Assembly (NCBI GenBank): GCA_019635355.1 | Contig: JAHBZQ010000001.1 | Location: forward strand, 186,001-250,000 | DNA length: 64,000 nucleotides | Reading direction: 5' to 3' | Source of the DNA: Rhizobacter sp. | GTDB taxonomy: Bacteria > Pseudomonadota > Gammaproteobacteria > Burkholderiales > Burkholderiaceae_C | Shown here: positions 31,761-41,320 of the stretch, piece by piece | How positions within the stretch are numbered: position 1 is the first letter of the stretch | Layout: each line of letters opens with the position of its first letter | Notes under the pieces: generated by a model | Seen by the model: only the letters and a program-made list of their open reading frames with translations | The model's database searches: none | What the model was told of the DNA's origin: nothing | Translations under genes and position numbers: made by a program

Positions 31761-34700
31761 ATGAAGCAACACGCTCCCACGTCATTCCGCCTGCGCGCCT
31801 TGTCGCGCGAGATCTCGCTCATCTTCGGCGCCAGCACGCTGCTGGCGATGCCGCTCGCCCAAGCCGCGCCGCAAGGCGGCTCGGTGACGGCCGGGCAGGC
31901 GGCGATCCAGCAGAACGGTGCGCTCACCACCATCACGCAGGCTTCGCAGCGTGCGGCCATCGACTGGCGCAGCTTCAACGTGGGCGCCAACGAGACGGTC
32001 AACTTCGTGCAGCCCAACGCCAGCGCGGCCATTCTCAACCGCGTGGTGGGCAACGACCCGTCGGCCATCTTCGGGCGCATCACCGCCAACGGGCAGGTGC
32101 TGCTGATCAACCCCAACGGCATCCTCTTCGGCCGCACGGCGCAGGTCGACGTGGGGGCCCTCACGGCGACTACGTCCAACCTGAGCAACGCCGACTTCAT
32201 GGCCGGCCGGCTCCAGTTCAACGAAGCCGGCAAGCCGGGCGCAACGGTCGAGAACCAGGGCCGCATCACCGTGGCCGAAGGTGGCTTTGCGGCGCTGGTG
32301 GGGCGCCAGGTCGCCAACAGTGGTGTGATCACCGCGCGCCTCGGCAAGGTGGCGCTCGCCGGTGGCGATGCCTTCGTGCTCGACCTCTATGGCGACAAGC
32401 TCGTCAACCTCGTGGTCGACCCGGCCGCGATGAACGCGCTGACCGACGCGAATGGCCAGCCCCTGGCCGCGTGTGTCGACCACAGTGGCCAGATCGTGGC
32501 CGACGGCGGGCGGGTGCAGCTGAGCGTGGCGACCGTCAAGCAGCTCGTCGACAACCTCATCAACCTGAGCGGCACGTTGCGCGCCACCTCGTTCACCAGC
32601 GCGCCCGGCCTCATCTCGCTGCATGGCGATGCCAACACCCGCGTGAACGTGAGCGGCACGCTCGACACCTCGGGCGACGGCCGCGGCGGGCGCATCGAGG
32701 TCACGGGCCGTGAGGTGAACCTGCAGTCGGGCTCGTCGCTCGCCGCCACCGGCGGCGAGGGCAGCATCGCCGTGGGCGGCGACTGGCAGGGCCGCGGCCC
32801 GCTGGCGCACGCCGAGCAGGTGAACGTGGCGCAGGGCGCGAGCCTCGACGCCAGCGGCGGCACGCGAGGTGATGGCGGCACCGTGGTGCTGTGGTCCGAC
32901 AAGAACACGCAGTTCGCCGGGCGCATCGACGCCAACGGCGGCAGCGCGGCCGGCAACGCCGGCCAGGTCGAGGTCTCTTCCAAAGGCACGCTCGGCTTCC
33001 AGGGCGACGTGGGCGTCTTCGCCACGAACGGCCAGCAAGGCTCGCTGCTGCTCGACCCGCTGAACCTCACCATCGCGGCCACGAGTTCCGGCGATTCGCA
33101 GGTCTCGGCCGACCAGCTGCGCTACTTCCTCACCCGCGGAACCAGCGTCACCCTCTCGGCCGACCAGAACGTGACGGTCGACGCCGAGGTCAACGGGCTC
33201 GTGAGTGGCGGCGGCGGGACGGCCGGCGGCGGGCTCACGCTGACGGCTGGCAACAACCTCGCGGTCAACCAGAGCATCGGGCTCAACAACGGCGCGCTGA
33301 ACCTCACAGCGACCAACGGCACGCTGAGCCAGGCCAATGGCACGGTGCTCTACACCGGCACGGGCGCGGCGACTCTGCGCGGCGGGGCAGGCGTGGACCT
33401 CGGGCAGGTGGCCAGCGGCGGTGCGGTCGACATCCGCAGCGCCAATGGCGCGGTCACGGTGCGCAATGCGATCGTGGCGGCCACGTCGAACGGCGCGGCG
33501 GCGCCGGTGGCGAGCCTCAACGTGCAAGGCGCCGGGGCCGTGACGCTGAACGGAGCGCTCGTGCAAGGCGACGCCACGGTGCGCAGCGTCAACTCGGGAG
33601 TGAGTCTTGCGGGCGCCGTGATCCAGAGCACGGCGGGCAACGTGCAGGTCAACGCCGGCACGACGATCAGCAGCGCGGCCAGCAACATCGGCGTGGTGGC
33701 GGCCGGCACGGCAACGGTCACGGCCGGCCAGGCCATCGACCTTGGTGCCGTGCTGAGCAACGGCGCGGCCACGCTCACGTCGACCGGCGGTGGGGTGACG
33801 GTGCGGCAGGCGGTGGCGGGTGCCAGCAACTCCGCGGCCGGTGGCCTCACGATCAACGCCGCAGGCGCCGTGGCGCTGGCAGGCGCCAACACGGGCGCGG
33901 GTGGCATCGTCGTGTCGACGAGCGGCAACATCACCTCGCAAGGCGCGAACGCATCGCAAGGAGGGCTGCTCAGCACCGGCAGCGTGACGCTCACGTCCAC
34001 GGCCGGACAGGTGGGCACCGGAGGGGTGCCGCTGCGTGTACAGGCCGGCGGCAACGTGCGCCTCGAGGGGCAGGCCGGCATCACCGCGGCCACCCTGCTG
34101 GGCGCCGGCAACATCGACCTGGTGGCCGCGGCGGGTGGCATCACCGTCAGTGAAGCGATTGCGGCGCAGCCCGGCACGGTCAGTGCAGCGACGACGGCGA
34201 GACCCACGGCCGTCAACCTGACGGCGCGTGATGCCATCGACGTCGCGGGCGCGGTCGCCGGGGCCAATGGCATCGGCATCGAAAGCCAGGCGGGTGCGGT
34301 GACGGTGCGCAACTCGCTCTTCAGCAACGGCCGGGTGAGCGTGGTGGCCGCGGGAGCCGTCAACGTGCAGAACGGTGCGGGCATCGTGACGACGCGGGAC
34401 GATGGCCTGGGCAACGTCCTGCTCCAGTCGACCGGCAACAGCCTGACCCTCGGCAACGGCGGCATCCGCGTGGAGGGCGCCACGTCGGGTGCGACGCTCC
34501 TGGGGCAGACGGGCGTGACGGTGAACGGCGACATCCAGGTGCACAGCGGCACGATCACGCTCGGGTCCAGCCTGGGCGCCGTGCGGGTGCTCGCGAGCAA
34601 CACGAGCAACGATCCAGCGCTCAACGCAACCCTCGACGCTGGCAACGACGTGGTGCGCTCCGCCATCAACGTGTCTGCGCTGGGCGACGTGGAAGTGGGC

Positions 34701-37073
34701 GAAATGATTGCCTACAAGGACATCAACCTCACCTCGACCACCGGCAACGTGACCCTCATGCGCGGCCTGGGTGGCAATGCCAGCGGCACCTTCGGCGGCA
34801 ACCCGGTGCTGCTCAACACCGGCTACGTTGACCACGCCCGTGGCTACCTGTCTCAGTACCGGCCCAACGTCGGCCGGCTCGTCATCAGTGCGGCTCAGGG
34901 CTCGGTCGAACTGAACGGCCTGAACCTGGATGGCAACACGTCGGCGACCGACACCACGCCGGGCCTGTCGGTCACGGCGGGCCGCCGCATCGTCAGCAAC
35001 AACGAGATCGCGGTGAACAAGGGCGACATCGTGCTCACCTCCACCGGCACCGGCGCGACCGACGGGGTCTACCTCGGCAGCAGCGTCTACTCGCGCGGCT
35101 ACGACAGCGTGGGCGCCGACGGCGTGCGCGGCGGCAGCGACGACCTGAAGATTGGCTACGGCATCCGCATCGGCGGCCGTGTGCTGGGCCTCTTCGACAA
35201 CACGCTCGAGATGGCGCAGCTGCCGGTCAACAACTTCATCGTGTCGTGGTACGAGGCCGGCCCCGGCAGCCCGCCGCCGCTGCACCAGGTGCGCACCGAT
35301 GCGCAGGGCTTCGTGGTCGACACCGCCGGCGTGCGGGTGCGCAACCCCGATGGCAGCTACCAGATGGTGGGCGTGCTCTCCACGCTGGCGAGCCTCAATG
35401 CCTCCGACCTGGCCGTGCACAACGTCACCCTCGCGGGCGTGGTGGCCTCCGGCCCGAACCAGGGCATCGCCATCGACAGCGTGCGCGGCGTGCCGGCCGC
35501 GACCGACGGCCTGGGCAACCTGAGGGTCGTCACCCAGGAGATCGCCAAGATCGAGATCGCCAACAACGTGGCGAACTACCAGGACCCGGCCAACGTGGGC
35601 ACCCTGGTCGCCCCCACGACCGGCACGGCTGCCAGCCGCGAGATCGCCATCACCACGCCCACCATCGCCGGCGTGGCCAACCACACCGCGCAAACGCCGA
35701 TGCGCCTCAGCGAGACGCCGGTGCTCACCACGCTCAACCAGACGCCCATCGTCTCGGCGCCCACGCAGGCAGGCGTGGTGGCCGCCACGCGCGGCATCGG
35801 CCTCAAGCTGCTGAGCTTCCGCGAGAGCGGCGATGCCAGCAGCCAGGTGTGGAACACCAGCATCCGCATGGCCGACAGCGTCAACTTCAGCAGCTACTTC
35901 TTCCGGGTCGATGGGGCGAGCCTGGACCAGCTGGTCATCCCCGACCTCACCTCGACGGTGCCGGTCGAAGGTGTGTTCTCGGTCACCGTGCCGGCGCTGG
36001 CGGTGCGCACCTACCGCGACTCGGGCAACCAGCTCGTCACCGAAGTCGTGCAGCTGCCCAACGGCGCGGGCACCGCCACGCACACCTTCCGCATCGAAAC
36101 CAGCGGCAACACCGAGCTGGCCCGGCTGGAGCAGGTGACGCTGGCCAACGTCAACCTGTCGTCGCTGTCGAACAGCGCCCCAGGCGGGGCCACGCAGGTG
36201 AGCGCGTGGTCGGCCAGCGGCTGGCGCGACCTCGGCACCACCGCCATCGTGCGCCTCTCCAGCCCGGTGCTCAGCCGCCCCGGCACGGCCGATGGCGTGG
36301 CCTTGTCGGGCGGCATCCTCACCTCGACCGGCAGCACCACGGCGGCACTGCAGAGCGGCGCGAGCATTGCGCCGAACTACGAGTTGCTGGTGCCGCGCTT
36401 CCTGCAGCCCACGCCCTTCGGCGCGCTGCAACCGCTGAACCCGCTCAGCGAGCCGCGCACCTTCCAGGTCACCAACGTGCTGGCCGATTCGGTGTCGACG
36501 GCGAGTTCGACCACGCGCGTGGGCACGCGGGTGTTCGTCTACGACAGCGTGATCGACACCTCCAACGGCACCCGCACCTTCGACTCCAACACCGGCGTGG
36601 CCATCCCGGGCCTCGGCGGCATTCCCGGCTTCAACAACAGCACCGTCGGCTTCGCGGGCGTCGGTGCCGGTTTCGGCGCGGTGGGCAATGGCACGGCCGG
36701 CAGCACCGGCGTGGGCAGCACGAGCGGGCAGGGCGTGACCGGCGCCACCATCCCAGGCGGCCTGACCGGCACGGGCACCGCGCCTCCGCTGCCGGCGGTG
36801 GAAGACCGCAGCACGCAGGACGTGGCCAACAGCGGCGCCAACGCACCCGAGGCGACCGGCCAACCCGGCAGCACCGAGCTGGCCTTCAGCGTGCGGCCGG
36901 CGGCCGAGGCCGACCTGGGCCGTGGGCAATCGGTGCCCGGTTCGGCGGTCAACGTGTTCAAGCGGCTCTACCGTCTGGCCACCTCGTCGGCGCCGGGAGT
37001 GTGCGCCCCTGGGGTGGTGCAGCAGACGCCCTCGGCCGACGGCGGCACCGGGCGGGACTGCCCGGCGAAGTGA
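31761..37073 (+). CDS. TpsA exoprotein with filamentous-haemagglutinin N-terminal (TPS) domain
   Basis: The 1770-residue secreted beta-helix protein has an extended signal peptide to about residue 35, then the TPS secretion domain (AIDWRSFNVGANETVNFVQP, and INPNGILFG with the NPNG core at 117-120). A long run of Gly/Ala/Val/Thr-rich parallel beta-helix strands follows, and a Gly/Ser/Thr-rich tail. The only cysteines late in the protein are at 1748 and 1767, a C-X18-C-PAK end resembling the HMW1 anchoring loop. It is exported by the upstream TpsB. The stop overlaps the next gene's GTG start. GC content and codon use match the neighbours. Confidence 0.93.
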   Translation: MKQHAPTSFRLRALSREISLIFGASTLLAMPLAQAAPQGGSVTAGQAAIQQNGALTTITQASQRAAIDWRSFNVGANETVNFVQPNASAAILNRVVGNDPSAIFGRITANGQVLLINPNGILFGRTAQVDVGALTATTSNLSNADFMAGRLQFNEAGKPGATVENQGRITVAEGGFAALVGRQVANSGVITARLGKVALAGGDAFVLDLYGDKLVNLVVDPAAMNALTDANGQPLAACVDHSGQIVADGGRVQLSVATVKQLVDNLINLSGTLRATSFTSAPGLISLHGDANTRVNVSGTLDTSGDGRGGRIEVTGREVNLQSGSSLAATGGEGSIAVGGDWQGRGPLAHAEQVNVAQGASLDASGGTRGDGGTVVLWSDKNTQFAGRIDANGGSAAGNAGQVEVSSKGTLGFQGDVGVFATNGQQGSLLLDPLNLTIAATSSGDSQVSADQLRYFLTRGTSVTLSADQNVTVDAEVNGLVSGGGGTAGGGLTLTAGNNLAVNQSIGLNNGALNLTATNGTLSQANGTVLYTGTGAATLRGGAGVDLGQVASGGAVDIRSANGAVTVRNAIVAATSNGAAAPVASLNVQGAGAVTLNGALVQGDATVRSVNSGVSLAGAVIQSTAGNVQVNAGTTISSAASNIGVVAAGTATVTAGQAIDLGAVLSNGAATLTSTGGGVTVRQAVAGASNSAAGGLTINAAGAVALAGANTGAGGIVVSTSGNITSQGANASQGGLLSTGSVTLTSTAGQVGTGGVPLRVQAGGNVRLEGQAGITAATLLGAGNIDLVAAAGGITVSEAIAAQPGTVSAATTARPTAVNLTARDAIDVAGAVAGANGIGIESQAGAVTVRNSLFSNGRVSVVAAGAVNVQNGAGIVTTRDDGLGNVLLQSTGNSLTLGNGGIRVEGATSGATLLGQTGVTVNGDIQVHSGTITLGSSLGAVRVLASNTSNDPALNATLDAGNDVVRSAINVSALGDVEVGEMIAYKDINLTSTTGNVTLMRGLGGNASGTFGGNPVLLNTGYVDHARGYLSQYRPNVGRLVISAAQGSVELNGLNLDGNTSATDTTPGLSVTAGRRIVSNNEIAVNKGDIVLTSTGTGATDGVYLGSSVYSRGYDSVGADGVRGGSDDLKIGYGIRIGGRVLGLFDNTLEMAQLPVNNFIVSWYEAGPGSPPPLHQVRTDAQGFVVDTAGVRVRNPDGSYQMVGVLSTLASLNASDLAVHNVTLAGVVASGPNQGIAIDSVRGVPAATDGLGNLRVVTQEIAKIEIANNVANYQDPANVGTLVAPTTGTAASREIAITTPTIAGVANHTAQTPMRLSETPVLTTLNQTPIVSAPTQAGVVAATRGIGLKLLSFRESGDASSQVWNTSIRMADSVNFSSYFFRVDGASLDQLVIPDLTSTVPVEGVFSVTVPALAVRTYRDSGNQLVTEVVQLPNGAGTATHTFRIETSGNTELARLEQVTLANVNLSSLSNSAPGGATQVSAWSASGWRDLGTTAIVRLSSPVLSRPGTADGVALSGGILTSTGSTTAALQSGASIAPNYELLVPRFLQPTPFGALQPLNPLSEPRTFQVTNVLADSVSTASSTTRVGTRVFVYDSVIDTSNGTRTFDSNTGVAIPGLGGIPGFNNSTVGFAGVGAGFGAVGNGTAGSTGVGSTSGQGVTGATIPGGLTGTGTAPPLPAVEDRSTQDVANSGANAPEATGQPGSTELAFSVRPAAEADLGRGQSVPGSAVNVFKRLYRLATSSAPGVCAPGVVQQTPSADGGTGRDCPAK

Positions 37074-40000
37074 AACCTGCAGTGACGCTGGCGCTCAAGG
37101 CGTGGCTGGGCCTCGCCGCGGCGCTGGCCGCGTGCGCTGTGTTTGCGGCCACGCCGAGCACCACGCCGCAGCTGCGCCTGGTGCAGGAGATGCACAACGC
37201 GCCGCTCGGCCAGATCCGCAGCGACGCGGCGCACACCCGGCTCTTCAGCGTCTCGCTCGACAAGACCCTGCGCATCTGGCGCATGGCCGACCTGCAGTTG
37301 CTGCGCACCGTGCCCTTGCCCGCCGAGGCGGGCATGGAAGGCACACCCTACGGCCTGGCTGTGGCCCCTGATGGGCAACGGGCCTACGTGGCCGGCATCA
37401 CCGGCTGGGCGTGGGGCAGGGCCTCGCACGTCTACGTGGTCGACGCCGACCGTGGGCGCATCACCGGCAAGCTCGGCCGCTTCGACAACGACGTGGTGGT
37501 CTCGCTCGACCTGTCGCCCGATGGCAAGCGCCTCGCGGTGGGCCTGGCGCGCGGTGGCTTGCAGGTGATCGATGCCGAGACGGGCGCATCGCTCGGCGGT
37601 GATGCGGCCTATGGCGCGCCCGTGACCTTCGTGCACCACGCGGCCGACGGGCGCATGGCCACCACCTCCGAAGACGGCTGCGTGCGTGTGTATGCGCGAG
37701 ACATGGCGCTCGCCTTCCGTGCGCAATACCCGCCGGTGGCCGCCGGGCAACCGCAATGCACCGGCTCCGAGCTCGGCGGCATCCGCTTCTCGCCCGATGG
37801 CAAGTGGCTGGCCTTCGGTGTGCGCTACAAGGCCGACGGCGGCCGCCAGCAGCCCGAGGTGACGGTGATGGACGCCGCGACGCTCACCGTGCGCCGCACC
37901 TTGAAGCCCGACGCCGCCGACCAGCAATCGCTGTGCTGCATCGCCTGGTCGCCCGACAGCGGCACGCTGTACGTCAACGGCAACGTCGAAGGCGACGGGC
38001 CGACGCCCATCTACCGGGTGCGCGACGTGAGGTCGGGTGCGCTCGAGCGCTGGAACGTGGGGCGCCAGCAGATCGCCAACATGCTGCCGCTGCCTCAGGG
38101 CCAGGTCGTGTTTGCGACGACCGTGCCCTCGCTCACGCGTGTGGGGGCCGATGGGCAGATCGTGATCGACCGCGACGGCCAGCCCCAGCAGCGCCTGCCG
38201 CACAACATCGACTTCCACGCGCAGCGCAGCGACCCGAACGCGCTGCGCCTGTCGGCCGACGGGCAGTCGCTGGTGCTCTCGCGCGGCGATGCCTCGCGAC
38301 TGTGGGTGAACCTTGCCGCGCAGAACCAGCAGGCCGTGCTCTCTACCGACGGGCTCGACGATGCCGCGCTGCAGCCCGCGCGGCGCAGCGGGGCGGTGAA
38401 GGTGGCCACCGCCACCGGCTTCTATGCCTACCGCGAGCCGACGACCGTCAACGGCAAGCCGGTGACGCTCGACCGCGAGGAGGGCGTGCGCAGCTGGGCC
38501 GTGCATGCCACCCTGCCGATCGCCGCCTTCGGCACGCAGTGGCGCCTGCGCCTGGTCGATGCGCAAGGGCGGCCGCTCAAGGGCTGGGAGAACCCGCCGT
38601 ATCTCGGCGCCCCGGCGTACCACACGCTCCTCACGGCCGACGGCAAGAAGGCCGTGGTGGCCCTGGGCGACGGCACGCTGCGCTGGTTCGCAGTCGACAG
38701 CGGCCGCGAGCTGCTGGGCCTCTTCGTGCACAACAACGGCAGCGACTGGGTGGCCTGGCGTGCCGACGGCTACTACGCATCGTCGCCGCAGGGCGACCAG
38801 TACGTGGGCTGGCTCGTCAACCGGGGTGACGACCGCAGCCCCGACTTCCACCGCGCGGTGCAGTTCGAACGCCGGCTCTACCGGCCCGACCTCGTGCGCG
38901 CGGCGCTGCGGCCGGCCACGCTCTCGGCCATTGCCACGGCCGAGCAGCTTGCCGAGACGCTGCGGCAGATGGCCGCGCCGCGCGTGAGCATCGAGGCCAT
39001 CACCGCGGGCGCCGAGCCGGGCACGGTGGCGGTGCGGCTGAGTGCCGAGTCCACCGGCCAGCCGATCCAGGAGCTCGGGGTGTATGTCGACGGCGTGCCG
39101 GTGCTGCGCCCGGCTGAGCGCCGGGTGGCGAGTGGCGATGCGCAGCGCCTCACGCGCACCGTCACCACGCGGCTGAACGGCGCAAGCTCGGTCATCCGCG
39201 TCGAGGCCGAGACCGAGCGTTCGCTGGGCCTGGACGAATCGGCGCCGCTGGCAGCGCCCGCCGCAGCCCGTGCCAGGCCGGGCCGGCTGTGGCTGGTGCT
39301 GACCGGCGTGTCGCGCTTCGACAGCGTGCTGGCGTGCGAGGCGCGTGGCGATTGCAAGGTGCGCGTGACCCAGCTGCCCAACACCACGCGCGATGCGCGC
39401 GAGCTGGCGGCCGTGCTCACGCGCCACACTGGCAAGCTCTTCAGCAGCGTGAGCACCGTGCTGCTGGCCGAAGACGCGCCCGACCAGCCGACCAAGGCCA
39501 ACCTCGTCTCGCGCCTCAAGGAGCTGGAGCAGGTGAGCCCCGACGACACCGTGCTCGTCTTCGTGGCCTCGCACGGCTTCACGCCCGACCCGGCCTCCGG
39601 CGAGTACTACTTCCTCACCAAGGACTCGTCGCAGCAAGACCTGCTCGCGGTGACGAGCGCCAAACCCGGCCAGCCGCTCGACGTGCGTGCCGCCGCCAGC
39701 CTGATGAGCGGTACCGAGCTGCATGCGCTGCTCAAGCGTGTGCCCGGCAAGCGCATCCTGGTGCTCGACACCTGCCACTCGGGCAGCGCCGATGGGCGCA
39801 ACGACCCGTATGCCTTGTCCAAGCGCAGCGCGGCGGCGCAGATCGCGGTGCTCTCGGCGTCGCAGGGCGACCAGCTTTCCTACGAGGTCCCCCCTGATCC
39901 TTCGGGCAACACGCCGCAGCATGGCGCCTTCACCTACGCCTTGATGGAGGCGCTGTCGGGCCGCGCCGCGGCGGCACCCGGTGCGCCGGTGACGCTGCAG

Positions 40001-40138
40001 GGCGCCTTCCGCTACGTCGGCCCGCGGGTCAACGAGCTGCTCAAGCGGGTGCCGCGTGCACCCTCGCAGCGTGCGCTGCAGACCCCGACCCTGAGCGCGA
40101 ACCCGGCACTCGCGGGCACGGCACTTGCGGCGCCCTGA
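37070..40138 (+). CDS. Exported WD40-like/caspase-like (peptidase C14) protein
   Basis: The 1022-residue protein starts at GTG 37070, overlapping the tpsA stop (GTGA). Residues 1-27 are a signal peptide (WLGLAAALAACAVFA). Residues ~45-560 are WD40/PD40-like propeller repeats (LFSVSLDKTLRIWRMADLQ, VSLDLSPDGKRLAVG, IRFSPDGKWLAFG, IAWSPDSGTLYVNG). Residues ~620-700 look Ig-like. Residues ~735-990 are a caspase-like domain with the catalytic dyad His835 (VFVASHGF) and Cys902 (LVLDTCHSG). The frame is open far upstream inside tpsA, but the overlap and signal peptide fix the start. It is likely periplasmic or surface exposed and to process or sense TpsA/TpsB. Confidence 0.9.
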   Translation: MKPAVTLALKAWLGLAAALAACAVFAATPSTTPQLRLVQEMHNAPLGQIRSDAAHTRLFSVSLDKTLRIWRMADLQLLRTVPLPAEAGMEGTPYGLAVAPDGQRAYVAGITGWAWGRASHVYVVDADRGRITGKLGRFDNDVVVSLDLSPDGKRLAVGLARGGLQVIDAETGASLGGDAAYGAPVTFVHHAADGRMATTSEDGCVRVYARDMALAFRAQYPPVAAGQPQCTGSELGGIRFSPDGKWLAFGVRYKADGGRQQPEVTVMDAATLTVRRTLKPDAADQQSLCCIAWSPDSGTLYVNGNVEGDGPTPIYRVRDVRSGALERWNVGRQQIANMLPLPQGQVVFATTVPSLTRVGADGQIVIDRDGQPQQRLPHNIDFHAQRSDPNALRLSADGQSLVLSRGDASRLWVNLAAQNQQAVLSTDGLDDAALQPARRSGAVKVATATGFYAYREPTTVNGKPVTLDREEGVRSWAVHATLPIAAFGTQWRLRLVDAQGRPLKGWENPPYLGAPAYHTLLTADGKKAVVALGDGTLRWFAVDSGRELLGLFVHNNGSDWVAWRADGYYASSPQGDQYVGWLVNRGDDRSPDFHRAVQFERRLYRPDLVRAALRPATLSAIATAEQLAETLRQMAAPRVSIEAITAGAEPGTVAVRLSAESTGQPIQELGVYVDGVPVLRPAERRVASGDAQRLTRTVTTRLNGASSVIRVEAETERSLGLDESAPLAAPAAARARPGRLWLVLTGVSRFDSVLACEARGDCKVRVTQLPNTTRDARELAAVLTRHTGKLFSSVSTVLLAEDAPDQPTKANLVSRLKELEQVSPDDTVLVFVASHGFTPDPASGEYYFLTKDSSQQDLLAVTSAKPGQPLDVRAAASLMSGTELHALLKRVPGKRILVLDTCHSGSADGRNDPYALSKRSAAAQIAVLSASQGDQLSYEVPPDPSGNTPQHGAFTYALMEALSGRAAAAPGAPVTLQGAFRYVGPRVNELLKRVPRAPSQRALQTPTLSANPALAGTALAAP

Positions 40139-40182
40139 GATGCAGTAAGGTCGCGCCCTGATCTCACAACCGGAGCCTTCGC

Positions 40183-40395
40183 GTGCGTCATCTCTCCGTC
40201 ATGTTGGTCACCCTGATGGCACTGCTGCTGCAGGCCTGTTCGTCGCAGCAGCTCTACGGCACGGGCCAGGAGATGCAGCGCAACGAGTGCCGCAAGATCG
40301 TCGACATGCAGGAGCAGAGGCGCTGCATCGCGAATGCCAACATGTCGCACGATGAGTACAAGCGCCAGGCCGAGGCGGCCAAGGGTGCGAAGTAA
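40183..40395 (+). CDS. Small hypothetical lipoprotein
   Basis: The 70-residue protein starts at GTG 40183 behind GGAG. It has a signal sequence ending in LLLQAC (lipobox, Cys at about residue 19) and a mature part of about 50 residues rich in Gln, Arg and Lys with two further cysteines (RNECRKIVDM and RRCIANAN). No domain is recognised. Similar short lipoproteins are scattered in Burkholderiales. The location, 44 bases after the caspase-like gene and 7 bases before an esterase gene, suggests the same transcript. Confidence 0.7.
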   Translation: MRHLSVMLVTLMALLLQACSSQQLYGTGQEMQRNECRKIVDMQEQRRCIANANMSHDEYKRQAEAAKGAK

Positions 40396-40402
40396 GGTGG
40401 CG

Positions 40403-41320
40403 ATGCGGCTCGCGCTGCTGCTGTCGATGGCCTTGGCGTGGCTGGCGCCATCGCACGCTGCCGAAGGCACCATCAGCGGCCCGGGCGACCACACGTTCTC
40501 CATCGAGCACGGCGGCAAGCCCCGACAGTACCGCGTGCACGTGCCGCCGGGCTTTTCGGCCGACAAGCCGATGCCGGTGGTGTTTGCCCTGCACGGCGGT
40601 GGCGGCAACATGGACATCCAGTCCGACGACCGCTTCTACGGCCAGGTCGCCAAGGCCGACGCGGCGGGCTACGTGGTGGTGTTCCCCAACGGCTACAGCC
40701 GTTTCCGCGGCGGCAAGCTCGCCACCTGGAACGCCGGCAACTGCTGCGGCCTCGCCCGCGATGAAAACGCCGACGACGTGGGCTTCATCCGCGAGATCGT
40801 CAAACGCCTGAGCATGCAGCCGGGCATCGACGCGAAGCGCTTCTATGCGAGCGGCATGTCCAACGGCGCGATGATGAGCTACCGCCTGGCGTGCGAGATG
40901 CCGGAGACCTTCCGCGCCATCGCCGCGGTGGCCGGCACCGACAACACCCGCAGCTGCCAGCCCGCCTCGCCGGTGTCGGTGCTGCACATTCACGCGCGCG
41001 ACGACGAGCTGGAGCTGTTCGAGGGCGGCGCCGGGCGCAAGTCGCGTGCGGTGACCGCCTTCGTGTCGGTGCCCGACTCGATCTCGAAATGGGTGCAGCT
41101 CAACGGCTGCCAGCGCACGCCGCAGCGTGTGTTCGAAGTGCCGGGTGCCTACTGCGAGGCCTACACGGGCTGCCGTGGCCAGGGCACCGAGGTCAAGCTC
41201 TGCGTCACCGAGACGGGCGGCCACTCCTGGCCCGGTGGCGCCAAGCCGCGTGGGCGCGGCCGGGGCTCGAGTGCGATCTCGGCCACCGACCTGATCTGGG
41301 ACTTCTTCAGCACCCGATGA
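40403..41320 (+). CDS. Exported esterase of the LpqC/PHB-depolymerase family
   Basis: The 305-residue alpha/beta-hydrolase has a signal peptide (LALLLSMALAWLAPSHA). It carries the oxyanion HGGGGN segment, the nucleophile GMSNGAMMSYRLAC (G-M-S-N-G), an aspartate region HIHARDDE and a terminal His region GGHSWPGG. LpqC-like enzymes cleave esters such as feruloyl esters or short polyhydroxyalkanoates; the substrate here is open. AAGG precedes ATG 40403, which was chosen over in-frame upstream starts because of the signal peptide. Its stop overlaps the start of the next gene (ATGA). Confidence 0.88.
   Translation: MRLALLLSMALAWLAPSHAAEGTISGPGDHTFSIEHGGKPRQYRVHVPPGFSADKPMPVVFALHGGGGNMDIQSDDRFYGQVAKADAAGYVVVFPNGYSRFRGGKLATWNAGNCCGLARDENADDVGFIREIVKRLSMQPGIDAKRFYASGMSNGAMMSYRLACEMPETFRAIAAVAGTDNTRSCQPASPVSVLHIHARDDELELFEGGAGRKSRAVTAFVSVPDSISKWVQLNGCQRTPQRVFEVPGAYCEAYTGCRGQGTEVKLCVTETGGHSWPGGAKPRGRGRGSSAISATDLIWDFFSTR

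Noticed and set aside
34480..34505. S-G-A-T-like flavinylation motif (TSGATLL) in TpsA
   Set aside because: It lies in a repetitive beta-helix with no FMN-binding domain around it, and lacks the usual preceding Asp. It is probably chance.
31782..36929. 1715-residue open frame on the minus strand opposite TpsA
   Set aside because: It is an antisense shadow of the TpsA coding frame: high-GC sequence keeps stops rare. It is Val/Arg/His/Gly-rich, has no domain or signal peptide and lies fully inside a well-supported gene.
35246..37069. Upstream extension of the caspase-like frame inside tpsA
   Set aside because: The extension is in a different frame within tpsA and has Arg/Gly-rich composition. 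The GTG at 37070 is followed at once by a signal peptide.
36968..39922. 984-residue open frame on the minus strand opposite the caspase-like gene
   Set aside because: Antisense shadow. The opposite strand has a signal peptide, propeller repeats and an intact His/Cys dyad.
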